A model generated the notes under the pieces. That model did no database searches, was not told the origin of the DNA, and was given only the letters and a program-made list of their open reading frames with translations. 64,000 nucleotides of DNA from Asterias amurensis (taxonomy: Eukaryota > Echinodermata > Asteroidea > Forcipulatida > Asteriidae), in NCBI RefSeq assembly GCF_032118995.1, contig NC_092657.1, forward strand, positions 9,053,391 through 9,117,390. Direction: 5' to 3'. Both the position numbers and the translations under genes were made by a program. Shown here piece after piece: positions 22,901 through 33,100 of this stretch. Each line of letters starts with the position of its first letter. Positions within the stretch are counted from its first letter, which is position 1.

Positions 22901-25900
22901 CATTTTCCTCATACTTAAGTTTGCTTGCATTCTTAACATGAGACCTGAATTCATCATTTTCCTCATACTTAAGTTTGCTTGCGTTCTTAACATGAGACCT
23001 GAATTCATCATTTTCCTCATACTTAAGTTTGCTTGCGTTCTTAACATGAGACCTGAATTCATCATTTTCCTCATACTTAAGTTTGCTAGCATTCTTAACA
23101 TCAGACCTGAACTCATCATTTTGTTTATACTTCCTTTTACTTGCAAACTTCATTTCCTCTCGAAACTTAACATTATTCTTGTATTTTACTTTGCTTTCAT
23201 CAATTTTAATCGCCCTTTTTTCTTCACTTGCCCAATAGCTTACTTTGTTGGTGTTACTATTTGATTCAATTACTTTTTCTCTGTACATCTCATCATTCCA
23301 ATATTTCCTCTTGTTATCTTCTCTATTTTTAGCTTTCTTCATCTCTCTGTACTCAGCATCATTCATGTACTTCTCACGTTGTTGTTGTTGTTTCCCTTTT
23401 TCGCTTTTGTTCATATCACCCAACTTCACATTTCCAGTTTTATTACGTCTTCTTCTCATATTTTCTTTTTGCATTTTTCTATTCTTCTCTGCATTTGCTC
23501 GTTTTCTTTTCTTTGGAGTACGTTTTTTCACAGGTTGTTTTGTTGGTGTACGCTTATCATTAGCATTACTTTTCATCTGCTTTCTATTTTGTTTTGACTG
23601 CTTAACATGCTTAGTATCACCCTCTGCAGGGTGTTCACAACACACATCAGATTTGGTAAAACAAGCCCCTCGTTCTTCATCAACATGACATGCCTGAGGT
23701 GACAATTCCTCAACAGATACAACTACATCATAGTGAACTCTATGTTTATGATTCAAATATATACCCATTTCAGAAACTACAGCACTCCTCTCAACATTCT
23801 CTGCAGAAAATCTATACCACTTAGACGATTCATCATATGTGTATATATCAATACAAAGCATATGTGCCATTGCCATAATTTCAATCTCTGTAGCCCAAGT
23901 ACCACTATCAAACATTCTTTGTCTTGTTACATATTCCACAATATTACCAAATCCAGGCCTCAAAAAAGCTACAAATTTATCTTCATTTTGCAACAAGTGA
24001 CTGACACAAGCAAATCTTATCCGTGAATAATTATCTTCAGTTCCTGATAATGCAAATGAAACAGCTCTGAAGAAACAATTACCATCACCTGTAATATCTC
24101 TGATAATCCTTGGTTTACCCATGGCTTCACATTCTGAACTTAATACGTTAGACATCAAATGTAATGACTCCAGTACAAATTTTCTACAAATAGCCTTCTT
24201 AGCTTCTTCATTCAATGGACAGAATGTCATAACACCAGGTCCTGATACTTCAACTATTTCCACTTCACTAGAGTCATCATATGTGCTGCCATTGTCATCT
24301 TCTATTCTTGCAAACTTGCTGCTACTCATGCCAACATCACATTTGCCCAATTCTTCACTGTAAGCATCTTGGTCAATAGTGTTCTTTGATTTCCTTTTCA
24401 AGTTACATTTGCCTGATACACTAGGTAAATCTAAGTCATCAATATCTAAACACAATTCCACAGTCTCTGACATGCCATGAGGCTCACTTCTATTTGCTCC
24501 ATCTGTACATGTACCTGTAATAGCTTGAACACCATTAACACTGAGGGTTATACCGGTTAATTCATACTGTTCATCATTTGACAGATTCATAGATTGCGCT
24601 AGTCTAGTACAATACCTGAACACACCTTGCCAGGTTCTTGCTCTCATGACAATACTCGTTCCATCTTGAACCATACAGCCTCGACTACTTCTGGAATGTG
24701 AATCAAACACATAAAAAGTTCCATCTTGAGCAATGACTGCAAATGTATTTCCATTGAAACTTATAAAGCATGCGTGATATTCTTGGAGATGTTGTTGTAG
24801 TGTAGCTTTCAATGGTAGCATATTAAATTCAATCAAGTTGTGATCATTTTCATCAAATGTACCTGATACCGAGTCATGATACTCCATGCTATAATGTGTG
24901 CTCAATACATCTAACTCAGTTGGCAATTCATTAATCAACAAGTAATCATTGTTCATCGTTGAACTCTCTTGTAAGAAACCATACAATTCATTCCCAGTCC
25001 TGAGAATATTATCCATATCACTACAGTTCCAATCTTTCACTTCTTTTTTCTTGCTGTACATCATTGAAACCAGACTATTAGCGACACACTGTTTACCAGA
25101 ATTTGCTCCAAATCGTTTATCTCCTTGATGAAAATTACCTTTTGCAAGTACTATTGATTCATACAATGTTGTTAGATTAACTGTTTCAACCTTCAAATTG
25201 TCCTCACTTTGTATTCTCAAAGAGTTGTTATCAACAAGCACATCATCATCATGACTATCTTCATTTCCCATTTTGTTGTTGTAGTAATCCACTGAGCATC
25301 TTATTTCACAAGTTTCTATTTGACCTAACTTTCCACTCTCAAGCATCTGTTTCCAACTCCCCTCAATGTCTATACCAAGCAATCTTGATTCTTCTTGGTT
25401 TGGTAATTCAGAAATTGTCTCTGTCATTGTTGTATCTATCTTCTTGTCAGCTTTTTTCTTTGCCATTTTGTTGTCAACACTGTCTGCTCCATTAGCTACT
25501 CCATTAGCTACAGATGGTTGTGCCTTTCTACTTTGATTGGTAAACAGTGTCTTGCATTTTGTTTCCAATTTCTCTTTCTTATCTTTGTTTATTTGTTCTT
25601 GGTTCTCCTCTACATCACTTCCCATATTCTGGTTTTCTTTGTTTTTGTTACTACGCAAAAAATAACCTCCAGTTTGCTGAACCAAACCCTGGTTTCTGGC
25701 TACACAAAGACATGCATATTTACAGCTTGGATCATCTATATTAGCAAAATCCTCACCTTCAACATTTAAATCTTCAACATACGGAACTCCATCAGCATGC
25801 AACATAACTGCAACTTCTTCAATGAAACCATCAAGCACTGGAATTTCAAATATGTTCTGATCTGCAGGAATTCCAAAATCATACATCAAAGATTCAGTGT

Positions 25901-27101
25901 AATTACATCGTCCACATTTGCGACACAACCATGACACCGGCTTATTCACTATAGAAAACTGCACCTTGGAAAATCCCATACAATGGACGTGATACAATAT
26001 ACTACAACTATCACATGCTACGACCTTTTCCTTTGGACCAGTTTTGTGATCGCACATCCAACAGAGTCTTGTTTCTTTTGTCTTCCAATCATTTCTGGCT
26101 CTGCTAATGGTTTCCTTTGCTTTCAATGGCCTTCCTCTTTTATTCGGCTTAATGGACTTTACATTTGTCTTACATGAGCTCTTTCTCTCTCTGCGATTGT
26201 TTGTATGCATTAATGAAGTTGAATGCATGTTGTTCAGAACACAACTCAAACTCCTTCTTGTATGGATTTCAATATTCTTCTGTGCCTTCTTATGATTCGT
26301 TTTCTCTTCTTTGCTCATACGCATTTCCACCACCTTACCATTCTTATGCCTTTGCAGTAACTTCTTCCGTTCATTTCTTCTGACCTTCTTTCTATTTGGT
26401 TTTGATACCTTCTTCTCATGATGATACTCTACCTCGCATTCTAGAACATTACTCCTGCTACAACATGTTTGATTCTTTGCCTTCAACTTACTCACTGCCT
26501 TAGAATTACTCACTTTGTTTCTGGTCAGCTTGTTCAATCTCAACTTCCTCTGCTTGATCACTTTTCGCCTCTGCTCACGACTACCACTGCTGGAAATATT
26601 TGTCGCTTCGCTTACAGTTTTCATATCAGTTTTCATTTCAGTTTTAATTTCAGGGTATATTGCATCTTTGATTTCAGTATGCCAACGGCCATCACTGCCA
26701 TCACATTGGTGTGACGACTCGGTCATCGACAACGCCTGCTTCAGACCATCTTCGGACAGCCTTAAAGACAGACTTCTCCAGGGAGGTGCCAACCCCAGAG
26801 CATTCCCACGTCCAGTTCCTTTAGGACAGGGCTTTATGTTCGCCAGGGCCTTGCCAGATCCTTTAGGCATGGGTACCCGACTTCCCCGAGAGGGTGCTTC
26901 TCTCAAGGCATTTGAATGAGAAGGGAATGGAATGGTGCATGGGTAAGGGATGACCTGGGTACACATTAAAGGGAAGGAATGAGATGTCAACATGGAGGGA
27001 GGGATGCTACTAGTGAAATGAGACCGAACAGAAACAGACAGGGAAAACATATAATGCCGACCATCCACCGTCGACTTCGGCAACTTCTTGAATCGTGGCA
27101 T
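16977..27101 (-). CDS. Giant Helentron transposase: PHD-C76-OTU-repeats-HUH Rep-PIF1 helicase-endonuclease
   Basis: Rolling-circle transposase of 3374 residues without a stop. A basic N-terminal region holds NLS-like stretches. Then come a PHD finger (about 345-400, CWMC...CDSC...HVHC...CRKC); a UL36/C76-like cysteine protease (FHQGDKRFG, C672, then FDSH with D800/H802); and an OTU protease (DGNC at 1006-1009, H1123 in HYDVV). A Lys/Arg-rich segment and twelve near-identical 18-residue repeats (about 1340-1555) follow. Next are a Cys-rich helitron-type domain (from 1660), Rep HUH (PHTHCLFW, H2156/H2158) with two tyrosines Y2349/Y2353, and a PIF1-like helicase (GGAGTGKS 2713-2720, IIDEVSM about 2800). 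The C-terminal APE-like endonuclease has TETW at 3186-3189, GDFND at 3303-3307 and H3367. Rep + helicase + OTU + endonuclease is the Helentron set. Expected to nick, unwind and transfer one DNA strand. The two deubiquitinase-type proteases and the PHD finger suggest action on host chromatin or ubiquitin (inference). All catalytic motifs look intact. Confidence 0.93.
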   Translation of the reverse strand: MPRFKKLPKSTVDGRHYMFSLSVSVRSHFTSSIPPSMLTSHSFPLMCTQVIPYPCTIPFPSHSNALREAPSRGSRVPMPKGSGKALANIKPCPKGTGRGNALGLAPPWRSLSLRLSEDGLKQALSMTESSHQCDGSDGRWHTEIKDAIYPEIKTEMKTDMKTVSEATNISSSGSREQRRKVIKQRKLRLNKLTRNKVSNSKAVSKLKAKNQTCCSRSNVLECEVEYHHEKKVSKPNRKKVRRNERKKLLQRHKNGKVVEMRMSKEEKTNHKKAQKNIEIHTRRSLSCVLNNMHSTSLMHTNNRRERKSSCKTNVKSIKPNKRGRPLKAKETISRARNDWKTKETRLCWMCDHKTGPKEKVVACDSCSILYHVHCMGFSKVQFSIVNKPVSWLCRKCGRCNYTESLMYDFGIPADQNIFEIPVLDGFIEEVAVMLHADGVPYVEDLNVEGEDFANIDDPSCKYACLCVARNQGLVQQTGGYFLRSNKNKENQNMGSDVEENQEQINKDKKEKLETKCKTLFTNQSRKAQPSVANGVANGADSVDNKMAKKKADKKIDTTMTETISELPNQEESRLLGIDIEGSWKQMLESGKLGQIETCEIRCSVDYYNNKMGNEDSHDDDVLVDNNSLRIQSEDNLKVETVNLTTLYESIVLAKGNFHQGDKRFGANSGKQCVANSLVSMMYSKKKEVKDWNCSDMDNILRTGNELYGFLQESSTMNNDYLLINELPTELDVLSTHYSMEYHDSVSGTFDENDHNLIEFNMLPLKATLQQHLQEYHACFISFNGNTFAVIAQDGTFYVFDSHSRSSRGCMVQDGTSIVMRARTWQGVFRYCTRLAQSMNLSNDEQYELTGITLSVNGVQAITGTCTDGANRSEPHGMSETVELCLDIDDLDLPSVSGKCNLKRKSKNTIDQDAYSEELGKCDVGMSSSKFARIEDDNGSTYDDSSEVEIVEVSGPGVMTFCPLNEEAKKAICRKFVLESLHLMSNVLSSECEAMGKPRIIRDITGDGNCFFRAVSFALSGTEDNYSRIRFACVSHLLQNEDKFVAFLRPGFGNIVEYVTRQRMFDSGTWATEIEIMAMAHMLCIDIYTYDESSKWYRFSAENVERSAVVSEMGIYLNHKHRVHYDVVVSVEELSPQACHVDEERGACFTKSDVCCEHPAEGDTKHVKQSKQNRKQMKSNANDKRTPTKQPVKKRTPKKRKRANAEKNRKMQKENMRRRRNKTGNVKLGDMNKSEKGKQQQQREKYMNDAEYREMKKAKNREDNKRKYWNDEMYREKVIESNSNTNKVSYWASEEKRAIKIDESKVKYKNNVKFREEMKFASKRKYKQNDEFRSDVKNASKLKYEENDEFRSHVKNASKLKYEENDEFRSHVKNASKLKYEENDEFRSHVKNASKLKYEENDEFRSHVKNASKLKYEENYEFRSHVKNASKLKYEENDEFRSDVKNASKLKYEENDEFRSDVKNASKLKYEENDEFRSHVKNASKLKYEENDEFRSDVKNASKLKYEENDEFRSDVKNASKLKYEENDEFRSDVKNASKLKYEENDEFRSDVKKASEVKYYNNETFRSALIDKNAHKYRNDIYYRNKVLKASASKYHNNEQFRRNVIEMTKKRYHDDANFRQNLKRQNSSRVTMKKGKKHNINNVISDFKKEISKGPEYVCAVCLRLLFRKQVVKCNKSKYRNTDCINENYLHICDDNCRLLCAVSESSRSCLWICYTCDRKLLRGKIPPEAFCNNLQLAEIPEELANLNRLEENLIALNIPFVKLIALPKGGQFGVRGPIVCVPSNTSETVKSLPRPQNDDQMIRVKLKRKLAYKGYFQYQFVNKEHVETALRYLKQNNKWYRDIEIDTDWNNSLCKQEDEEEDNEVIEKDENEIDIEKNETDEERLRGIPLDTCMQPANIGQEVLDQYFDDVYCVAPCEGNSPIRVLMEENNEAKCFPVLFPRGEPVFSDKRDVRLTLSRYFNNRLMNVDNRFAKSTQYIFYAQYMSEIQQVISSVSVALRKGSGKTNDGRKVTARMLNDKEKLKDMLKSDQGYKFLKPIRGTPPFWSACQKNILAMVRQLGIPTWFCSFSAADMRWPELLNTLLRQQGDTRSLDELDWNDKCLLLRSNPVTVARMFDKRFHTFLKDVIMSSAAPIGKVKDYFYRVEFQQRGSPHTHCLFWIEGAPKLSTSIDNEVAEFVDKYVSCALPSKQSDVELNEIVSSVQQHSKRHSKSCKKKNTDCRFNFPRPPSMRTFVANPVPMDIDDQYDKVDNTPTENEAKDLLKSVWSAVNDEANEHMTTDELFTKIGITQVEFEEANDALTKKVNIVLKREPQDAWVNQYNPDLLRCWNANMDIQYITDVYACVCYLVGYLSKAENEMGQLLKHAQNEAEQGSSDAKQSMKQIGSVYLQNREVSAQEAVYRCCTLRLQECSRKVEFIPLGENAVRMSLPLSVIQNKSRDDSCSDDNEEGVWMISKNDRYKARPDSNTFDSMCLASFCSEYRVIYNGEACSVPSENRMSVYALKNDLGHVQKRSRTDPAVVRYPRFSATKSAEKYYQSILQLFLPYRIDAQLKPSQFETYQEFFEKGFVTILGSLQSVKCVVEGNRSRFEVDIESLEAAELHLENFGVQEDAWALISPETEQERDECKEQRQPDIDESEDEFNIPDLKPDKKEEKVCDIEVHSSRTLKVNAFKMLRLLNSKQKQVFYKIRQWCMDKANGKKPDAFQVFLTGGAGTGKSLLVKCVEYEATRILGSMMKTPDDVSVLITAPTGVAAFNVSGATVHSGLSIPTEMRLPYQPLGEEKISTLRSKLGQLQILIIDEVSMVSQKLLCYIHGRLRQIKQCRNQSPFGNVSILAVGDFYQLPPVKAKSLYHSNVICDLWSDNFKVVELNEIMRQKEDVNFAKTLNRLRVRKKHEALREEDIKMLKGRQTGEEWNDALHIYPCNKQVDKQNLKLLHSKCSDCVYIEAKDYETDTRNAKIRRGKPLKNSSGSLSQSLLLGVGARIMLTKNIDTSDGLVNGAFATVSQIIMSQDKPNEAKCIHVKFDDAKVGMKLKRKSAACSSDKESVSIETVEEQVGKKCVRHQFPLKLSFACTAHKVQGMTTDRAVVSLDKTFASGQAYVSLSRVTSLEGLVIEGFDEKYIYCNEAVADALNTMPKFIDEDNIGSTPGNMTIMMHNIQGLQSHYMDLKCNNVMMKAEFICLTETWTEDQIQFDMQLNDFKSYHQPRCFSYNDSSELTQLLQQQCHGGVAAYSKTNQTTSRLMLPVQNIEYIAFQIISSVSLVVVVIYRPVSYVLREFISNMTMLLNELHKVTNRCIIMGDFNDDILSVNTNCKSSIVKLMSEHGYKQCVEDATTEKGTLIDHVYVRGLESIQTEVIPTYYSYHEAIQIKL
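22440..23146 (-). repeat. 54-bp in-frame tandem repeat inside the Helentron ORF
   Basis: Twelve 54-bp units encode the 18-residue motif KLKYEENDEFRS(H/D)VKNAS, with degenerate single copies on both sides (KYKQNDEFRS, KYYNNETFRS, KYHNNEQFRR). The degenerate copies show this is an old domain whose centre has recently been homogenised at DNA level. The antisense strand stays open in two frames simply because 54 is a multiple of three. Confidence 0.95.
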
Positions 27102-27130
27102 CTTCTGTAAAAAATAAAAAAAAAAAAATT
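27102..27130 (-). promoter_or_regulatory. 3' splice acceptor just before the Helentron ATG
   Basis: On the minus strand a run of about 20 T-rich bases ends TTTTTTACAG and is followed by AAG and then the ATG (27101-27099). A textbook polypyrimidine tract plus CAG three bases before the start implies a spliced 5' leader exon upstream. A weak candidate donor lies near 30180, but I cannot place the exon. Confidence 0.6.
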
Positions 27131-30100
27131 TTGTAAACTGACAGGGACCACATATAAAAGTTTACCAAAGTGCATCTGTCACATTAACAGATTTTGCACA
27201 TGGCTCCATCTTCTTTTGGAATACCTCAGTCCACTCATAAGTGTTTTGGCATGTAAATTGACATGCAGGCTTTTAGTGAAAAAAACACAATTGCGTTGAT
27301 TTGTTCGTTATCATAAATCTTTTTTTTAATCAACCGCAGTATACAAGCTTTTATAAACAACATGCCGTGACAACTCCAGAGGGCAAATCTGCAAGGGGTG
27401 GGGTTGTAATATAAAATAACCATCATATGATTATTTTATTATTATTATTTATTTAATATTTTTTCTTCATAAATCAAAGACTATTTGGTAATAGTTACTT
27501 TGCATTTAATGCAAGTATGCACAGCACTGTAAAAGGATTTCACATCTATGCATGTCAATCACCCTGTTGTGACCCTCACTGAAATTTCATTTCCCGATCC
27601 TTTCTATGCCCCTATTAAATGAAGTCTTGCTTTCCTCTTCAAAACACAATCATTCAAATTTACTTTCCAACATGTTGTTAAAACAGTGCTAATGTAAGGC
27701 AATACTTGATTCACAGACCACACTCATGACACTAACTACATACTGTACAAAGAAAATTGCATATCTGACCTACATTTTAAATAAACTGTTGCAATTATGA
27801 ATTACAAATAAATAATCATGAATGTTGCACTTTTAATTATTTTTCTTTAAACTGTAAAGAATCATCTTAACTTTTTCTTATTACTAACCATATATATAAA
27901 CATTTCTATTAAATATTCACAAAAATAACAATAGTATGCAATCACACATTCCACCGAAAGCTGAAACTCTTGCAAAAGCATACATGCCCCCAAAATCTAC
28001 CCCTAAAACTATGAAGAAAGAAGATGATTTCACCAAAAAGTTTCCACTGGCATCAGGCACCATGATGTTTCCTAACAAGCATGAGCGCTGATTCAATGAA
28101 CTAGTATAGCGTCTTTATACTAATATTATATACAGACAACGTCTTAACTTCTGCAGACTACTGTTTGAACAATTGCAACTTTTATTATTGTGTTCGCAAA
28201 AACACACAAATTAGAAAGAAATGAAATGTTTATAAATGACATTTAATGCTATTTATAAACGAGGGTTTGATGATGTAAAATAATATTAATACTTACAGTT
28301 ACCACTGTGAAATGACCGTAGTCTAAAAAAATAAATATAGTATACACAGCCGTAATATATAGGGAAGTACTAAACACCGTCATCCCAATCCCCCTCACTA
28401 AAACAACATACCAATAGTAGAACTTAGATTGCTCCATGTCAAACATAAACCAAGGACAAAAACCACCACACATAAAAATATAACAAAATAAGTGCTGAAA
28501 TATTTCAATGAAACAAACAAAATTATATTTATTTTTGTTAATCTTTTTTTCATAATTTCCTCCCGTGTACAAATTATTGGTCCTAGCTTCAATAATGCCA
28601 CTTCCAAAATTCTGCAGATTTTGTCATAATTTTGCATGGGACCAGACTGAAAACAATACCAAAACAGTGGTGAGAACTACATTTATAACGCCATAAACAT
28701 GCCATTATGGAACCCTCCACATCTTGTTCACCACAGGCCTCGAAATAACCCACGGCACCCACAGCAATTGCCGTGGTGCCCTGTGCTTTTGCTGTGGTGC
28801 CCTTTGCAAGGTTCCTGTACAAATTTACATTTTCCTCATAGAGGTGCCCCTTACCGAAGGAAAATTGATGTGCCCCTTTAAGAGTGAAGTTCAACGCCCC
28901 CCAAAACAAATATTGACCTTTGCATTTTATAATAATGGTGAATAGATTAAACAAAATCACATCAAAATAAACAAACTCAGAACTTTCAGATAAAAAAGAT
29001 TATTACACTTCCTGCAACTGATGATATGCACTGGTCCCTAGCACCAAAAAAAGAGGAAGTCGATGAGTTGTGTGTATTACCACCAAAGTGTACTTTGGGC
29101 CACAATAGACCATACGCTAATTTAGTATTGTGCTAGTCCTACATGTCCTACAGCAGTCTGCCCTTACGTAGTCATCCATTCTGTAGAACCCCTACCTATT
29201 GTTCCTTATAATCAATAAATCTTGTTGTTTTAGTATCGCAAAATGCAAGGCAAAATAAGACACTGCTAACTGCCGGCCCTGCACTGCTGGCAACTGGCAT
29301 GACTGCACTGACTTACCTTTTATTATTTCAATGGAATGTCATGATCATGGTCACAATGACACCGAGCACTACTAAGTGACTCTTTGATAGGGGGGTTGCG
29401 AGGTATTATTAATTTATTTAGTTGAGCATGGATGATGTTAAGTTTTGAGCTGATGTGATGAGAATATGATAGAGACTCGAGACGAGGGCTAGCAACAACA
29501 GCATTGCAAATGCAGTATGGCAATGTCTGGTAACTAACAATCTACATGACCTAGCAGGTAGAATGGTACGTAGTACAAAACCTGACCTACACTCGAGTTT
29601 CAGACATGCCGTATGGTGCCACCACTTCTTCATTCATTTAAAAATGAAATTATTATTATTACTATACTAATGCCAATGGTACTAATATTAATAATTATTA
29701 GGCTTAGTTAGGCCTAGTTGGTTTATCAAATTTTCCTCAATCACAAATTATGACTATGGGTATGGGGATGTACTATGAGATATACATTTTTTTTTTTTTA
29801 ATAAGTGAAAAAGTGGTGACACCATACTGAAGTGAAAGTTATCCCTCGAGTTCAATATCCCAGGATACATAAACAACAGAATTTCCTAACAACATACATT
29901 GTCATGTGTACACACGTATATGTAGGCTACTTACGCGCGCAACACCTACATGTACGTACAAAAATATGCATATACATGTACATGTACATTTTCAACGTCA
30001 TTATCATTGTACTCTCTCGGCCTATTAAAATACCATACAAACGAGAAGCACATTGACAATTTAGGTTTGACCAATGACAACCACAAGTTTTGAGACAAAT

Positions 30101-33100
30101 ATGACAAAAAACAACACCCAAACATCTCACAAAAACAAGTAATAATCTAAATTGTTTCAGATATATCCAGATACAATAGCCTACCATATTCTCCGTGGAT
30201 CAGAATCTGGTTCCAAAGATGCTAGACGCTTCAGTTCTTGCAAATCTCGCACGGTACGGGACCACACTAATGTTGTTGACTTCTCGCAACCTCGTTCCAA
30301 GGAGTGATCGATCTCGCCGCGAAATTTTGTTCAGAGCATGCCTTTTGCTTCGCTCGTCCCCAGCGCCTTGCTTTAACCAAAGGTGCTGGGATGGGCAAAC
30401 GCATCATGCGCGCTCGTTTTAATAATGCGCAGTCCCATCATGCATCACAGTCACACTCATGCTGTATTTCTATGCACTGCATACATGACGTACTTCCTGA
30501 ACAAGAATCTGTTCAAGCGATTAGTCCCAGCGGTCCTGGATAGACTGGCCGCTGGGGCCGAGCGAAGCCTTTTGCTCGATCATGAAGGTACGATCGCAAT
30601 ACGAACGGGGCGCGAAGACGTGACTCCGATCGAACTTTAAAAGAGGGCGTACTTGCGATCTCAAAATAAAAAGTAACATGGTTTGCTCCATGGTTTGACC
30701 AGAATCAATACCAACCACATGTTGTTAACGTATTATTCGCATGGAGTTGGATGCTCCGTTTGAGGCTCGATTAACGTTGTTAGACACGATTGTGTGTACA
30801 AAGTGTGCAGAAAATTAAAAAAAAATTAAAAAATTGAATCGTTATTATATTACACATAATAAGGTAATTTGTGATCATACATTGTAATACTCCACTGTTC
30901 CAAAGTTTTTATCAAATTATAGCTTCTTTCTAATCAAAGTTCTTAACAAAGTGAAAAAAACATAAATATAAAATTGCCCTTTATTTGAATCTTTCAAATT
31001 TGAAAAATTATGTTTTAAAGTTTTACTTTTATTATTAATTGTTTGATACTGTCAATAAGTGTGGAAAATAACACAGTTGTTTTGACACGCTGCAATGATT
31101 TGAATAAAATATATTTATTTCCAAATTAATAAATACAACATTTATAAAGTAACAGAACACAACTTTTATAAAAATATCAACTCAACTGAAAAAATGTCTT
31201 TTTACAATGCTTTTTTACTTCACATGCAAACGTTCAAACATCAAGGCAAACCCCTTTCCACCACTAATTTAACTTAAATTACCCTATCAAAAGAGTACAC
31301 CTGTTCTTCTTAAAATAAATCAACAAATAATTTTGCTTCCAATAAAAAATCAAACCAACACAAGTGATACCCACTGAGTCACGAGACTCACAGTCATATC
31401 ACAATGTAAACAATGTGCATGGAACAATTGCTTCCCACCTTGAGACACAAAAATAATAAAACATCCATACATTTGCATGCACTCATTCCTATACTGCTTA
31501 TTTTTACTTACTCCCCTTCATTCATCCCCCCTTCATCATCTATCCATTCATTCATCATTCATTAACATTTATTTAGTTATACAATGTACAGGAATTGACT
31601 ATACAGCTTTAGTGGTCAAATAATAAATTGACATGTTTTTCAAAATGAATGCTACCCATCCATTTGCCAACCAAGTTTGTCAACACAATAACTAAGACAT
31701 TGCAAAAAAAAAATATAAAAAAATAATAAAAATCTATTGTGATATATTTTAACAAACAACACCAACAAAATGGAACATTACATCAGCTTCAGCACCATTC
31801 CATTAAAAGAGTTTTAAAAAAGAACCAATACCCACTGCATTGACAATGAGAATACAACTAGATTTACTTTAAACATTTATTTTACAGTAATGTATCTGAA
31901 AACACCTTCACCATTACAATAAGGCCATATTCAAATTGGCAACATGACTATAATTCAACTTCTCCTGGATTAACATGTCAACATGTGTTGAAGTATGTCC
32001 ATAACCAACACCTTTACACATAGCAACTGTTGTAGCCATAGTTATAGCCATAGCAAAAACCGCCTAGTTGCAGTTGGCATGCCAGATACCTTAAGTTCAG
32101 GAGTCTACTTACACAATGGTGCAAACAAATCCATGCATTTTTATGGACACTGCATTAATTTACTTGATTTATTTTTGGCTCATTTACATTGTGAATGCAT
32201 GAGTCACGAAAGTCGCTGATTGTGTCATAATTTGTTTTAATGTGATCCTTTAAACATTCACCAAATCAAGATCATCATTGATTTCAACCTTAAAAGATAA
32301 ATAAACAAATTATTCAGCTTCTAAGCCCTGTTTTTTGTTTTTCTTACTATTTCAACCTAAGAACATAACAGTCATAAATATTAATTGGAAAACATAATCA
32401 CCACGTTGACCTTTATCCAAAAGACCTTTATTTCTTTTGTTTACAAACATCGACCACCATTTTGTATTGAAGGCCTTGAGTAGCTAAAAAATAAGTGGCT
32501 TGGCAAAGGTTCCCTTTTAATGAAAGAATTACACATATTTTTTTAAGGAAATGTAACGAAATGTAACATTAACCTTTTTTGAATATAATTTTCTTAACAA
32601 CATGTGCAATATTTTGACATTGGTACAGTAATAAAATTTGCCAACCAAGCTTGTCAAAACCCATGTCTGTGACATTGCAAAAGAAAGATCTATTGATATA
32701 ATAACAACAAAAACAGCATCTTAATGTTTCAATCATCACACACATTTTGATCCTTAAAAAGAAACAAGTCCAAAAAGTGTCATTTATCATTCCTAATAAA
32801 ACATTGCTATACTGCTAAAAAAGAAATACATCAGCTTGAGCACCATCACTTAAAACAATTAGAAAAAAACAAAAGCAACGCCCACTGTATTGACAATGAG
32901 AATCAAACCCATGAAGTAGTGTAATTTCAGTCTCTCACTGTGTTTTTTCTAAAATAACAATGTGAACCTAAAAACACACACCAAGTCAAGATCACCATCA
33001 ATTTACTTCAGAGAAAACTACTAACTGCAGCTTAAAAACACAACCAATTCTGAAAACACATTTAATATACTGCTTCAAACATCAAAACATCAGTTTGTAC

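Larger units (their letters stand above)
16971..27108 (-). mobile_element. Helentron (Helitron-like) coding body, ends not located
   Basis: This marks the part of the rolling-circle element that can be supported: the giant ORF, its splice acceptor and the adjacent poly(A) signal. True termini (short inverted termini plus a subterminal hairpin, insertion between T and T) were searched for by eye and not fixed. The element could extend left through the 67-bp array and right toward the RPA-like gene. Confidence 0.6.

Noticed and set aside
22377-23264. 295-codon plus-strand ORF opposite the Helentron
   Set aside because: Antisense shadow of the 54-bp repeat; hydrophobic periodic translation without any family.
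28589-28960. 123-codon minus-strand ORF
   Set aside because: Lies across a repeated GCCGTGG/CCACGGC segment giving repetitive Ala-Gly-Thr residues; no family recognised.
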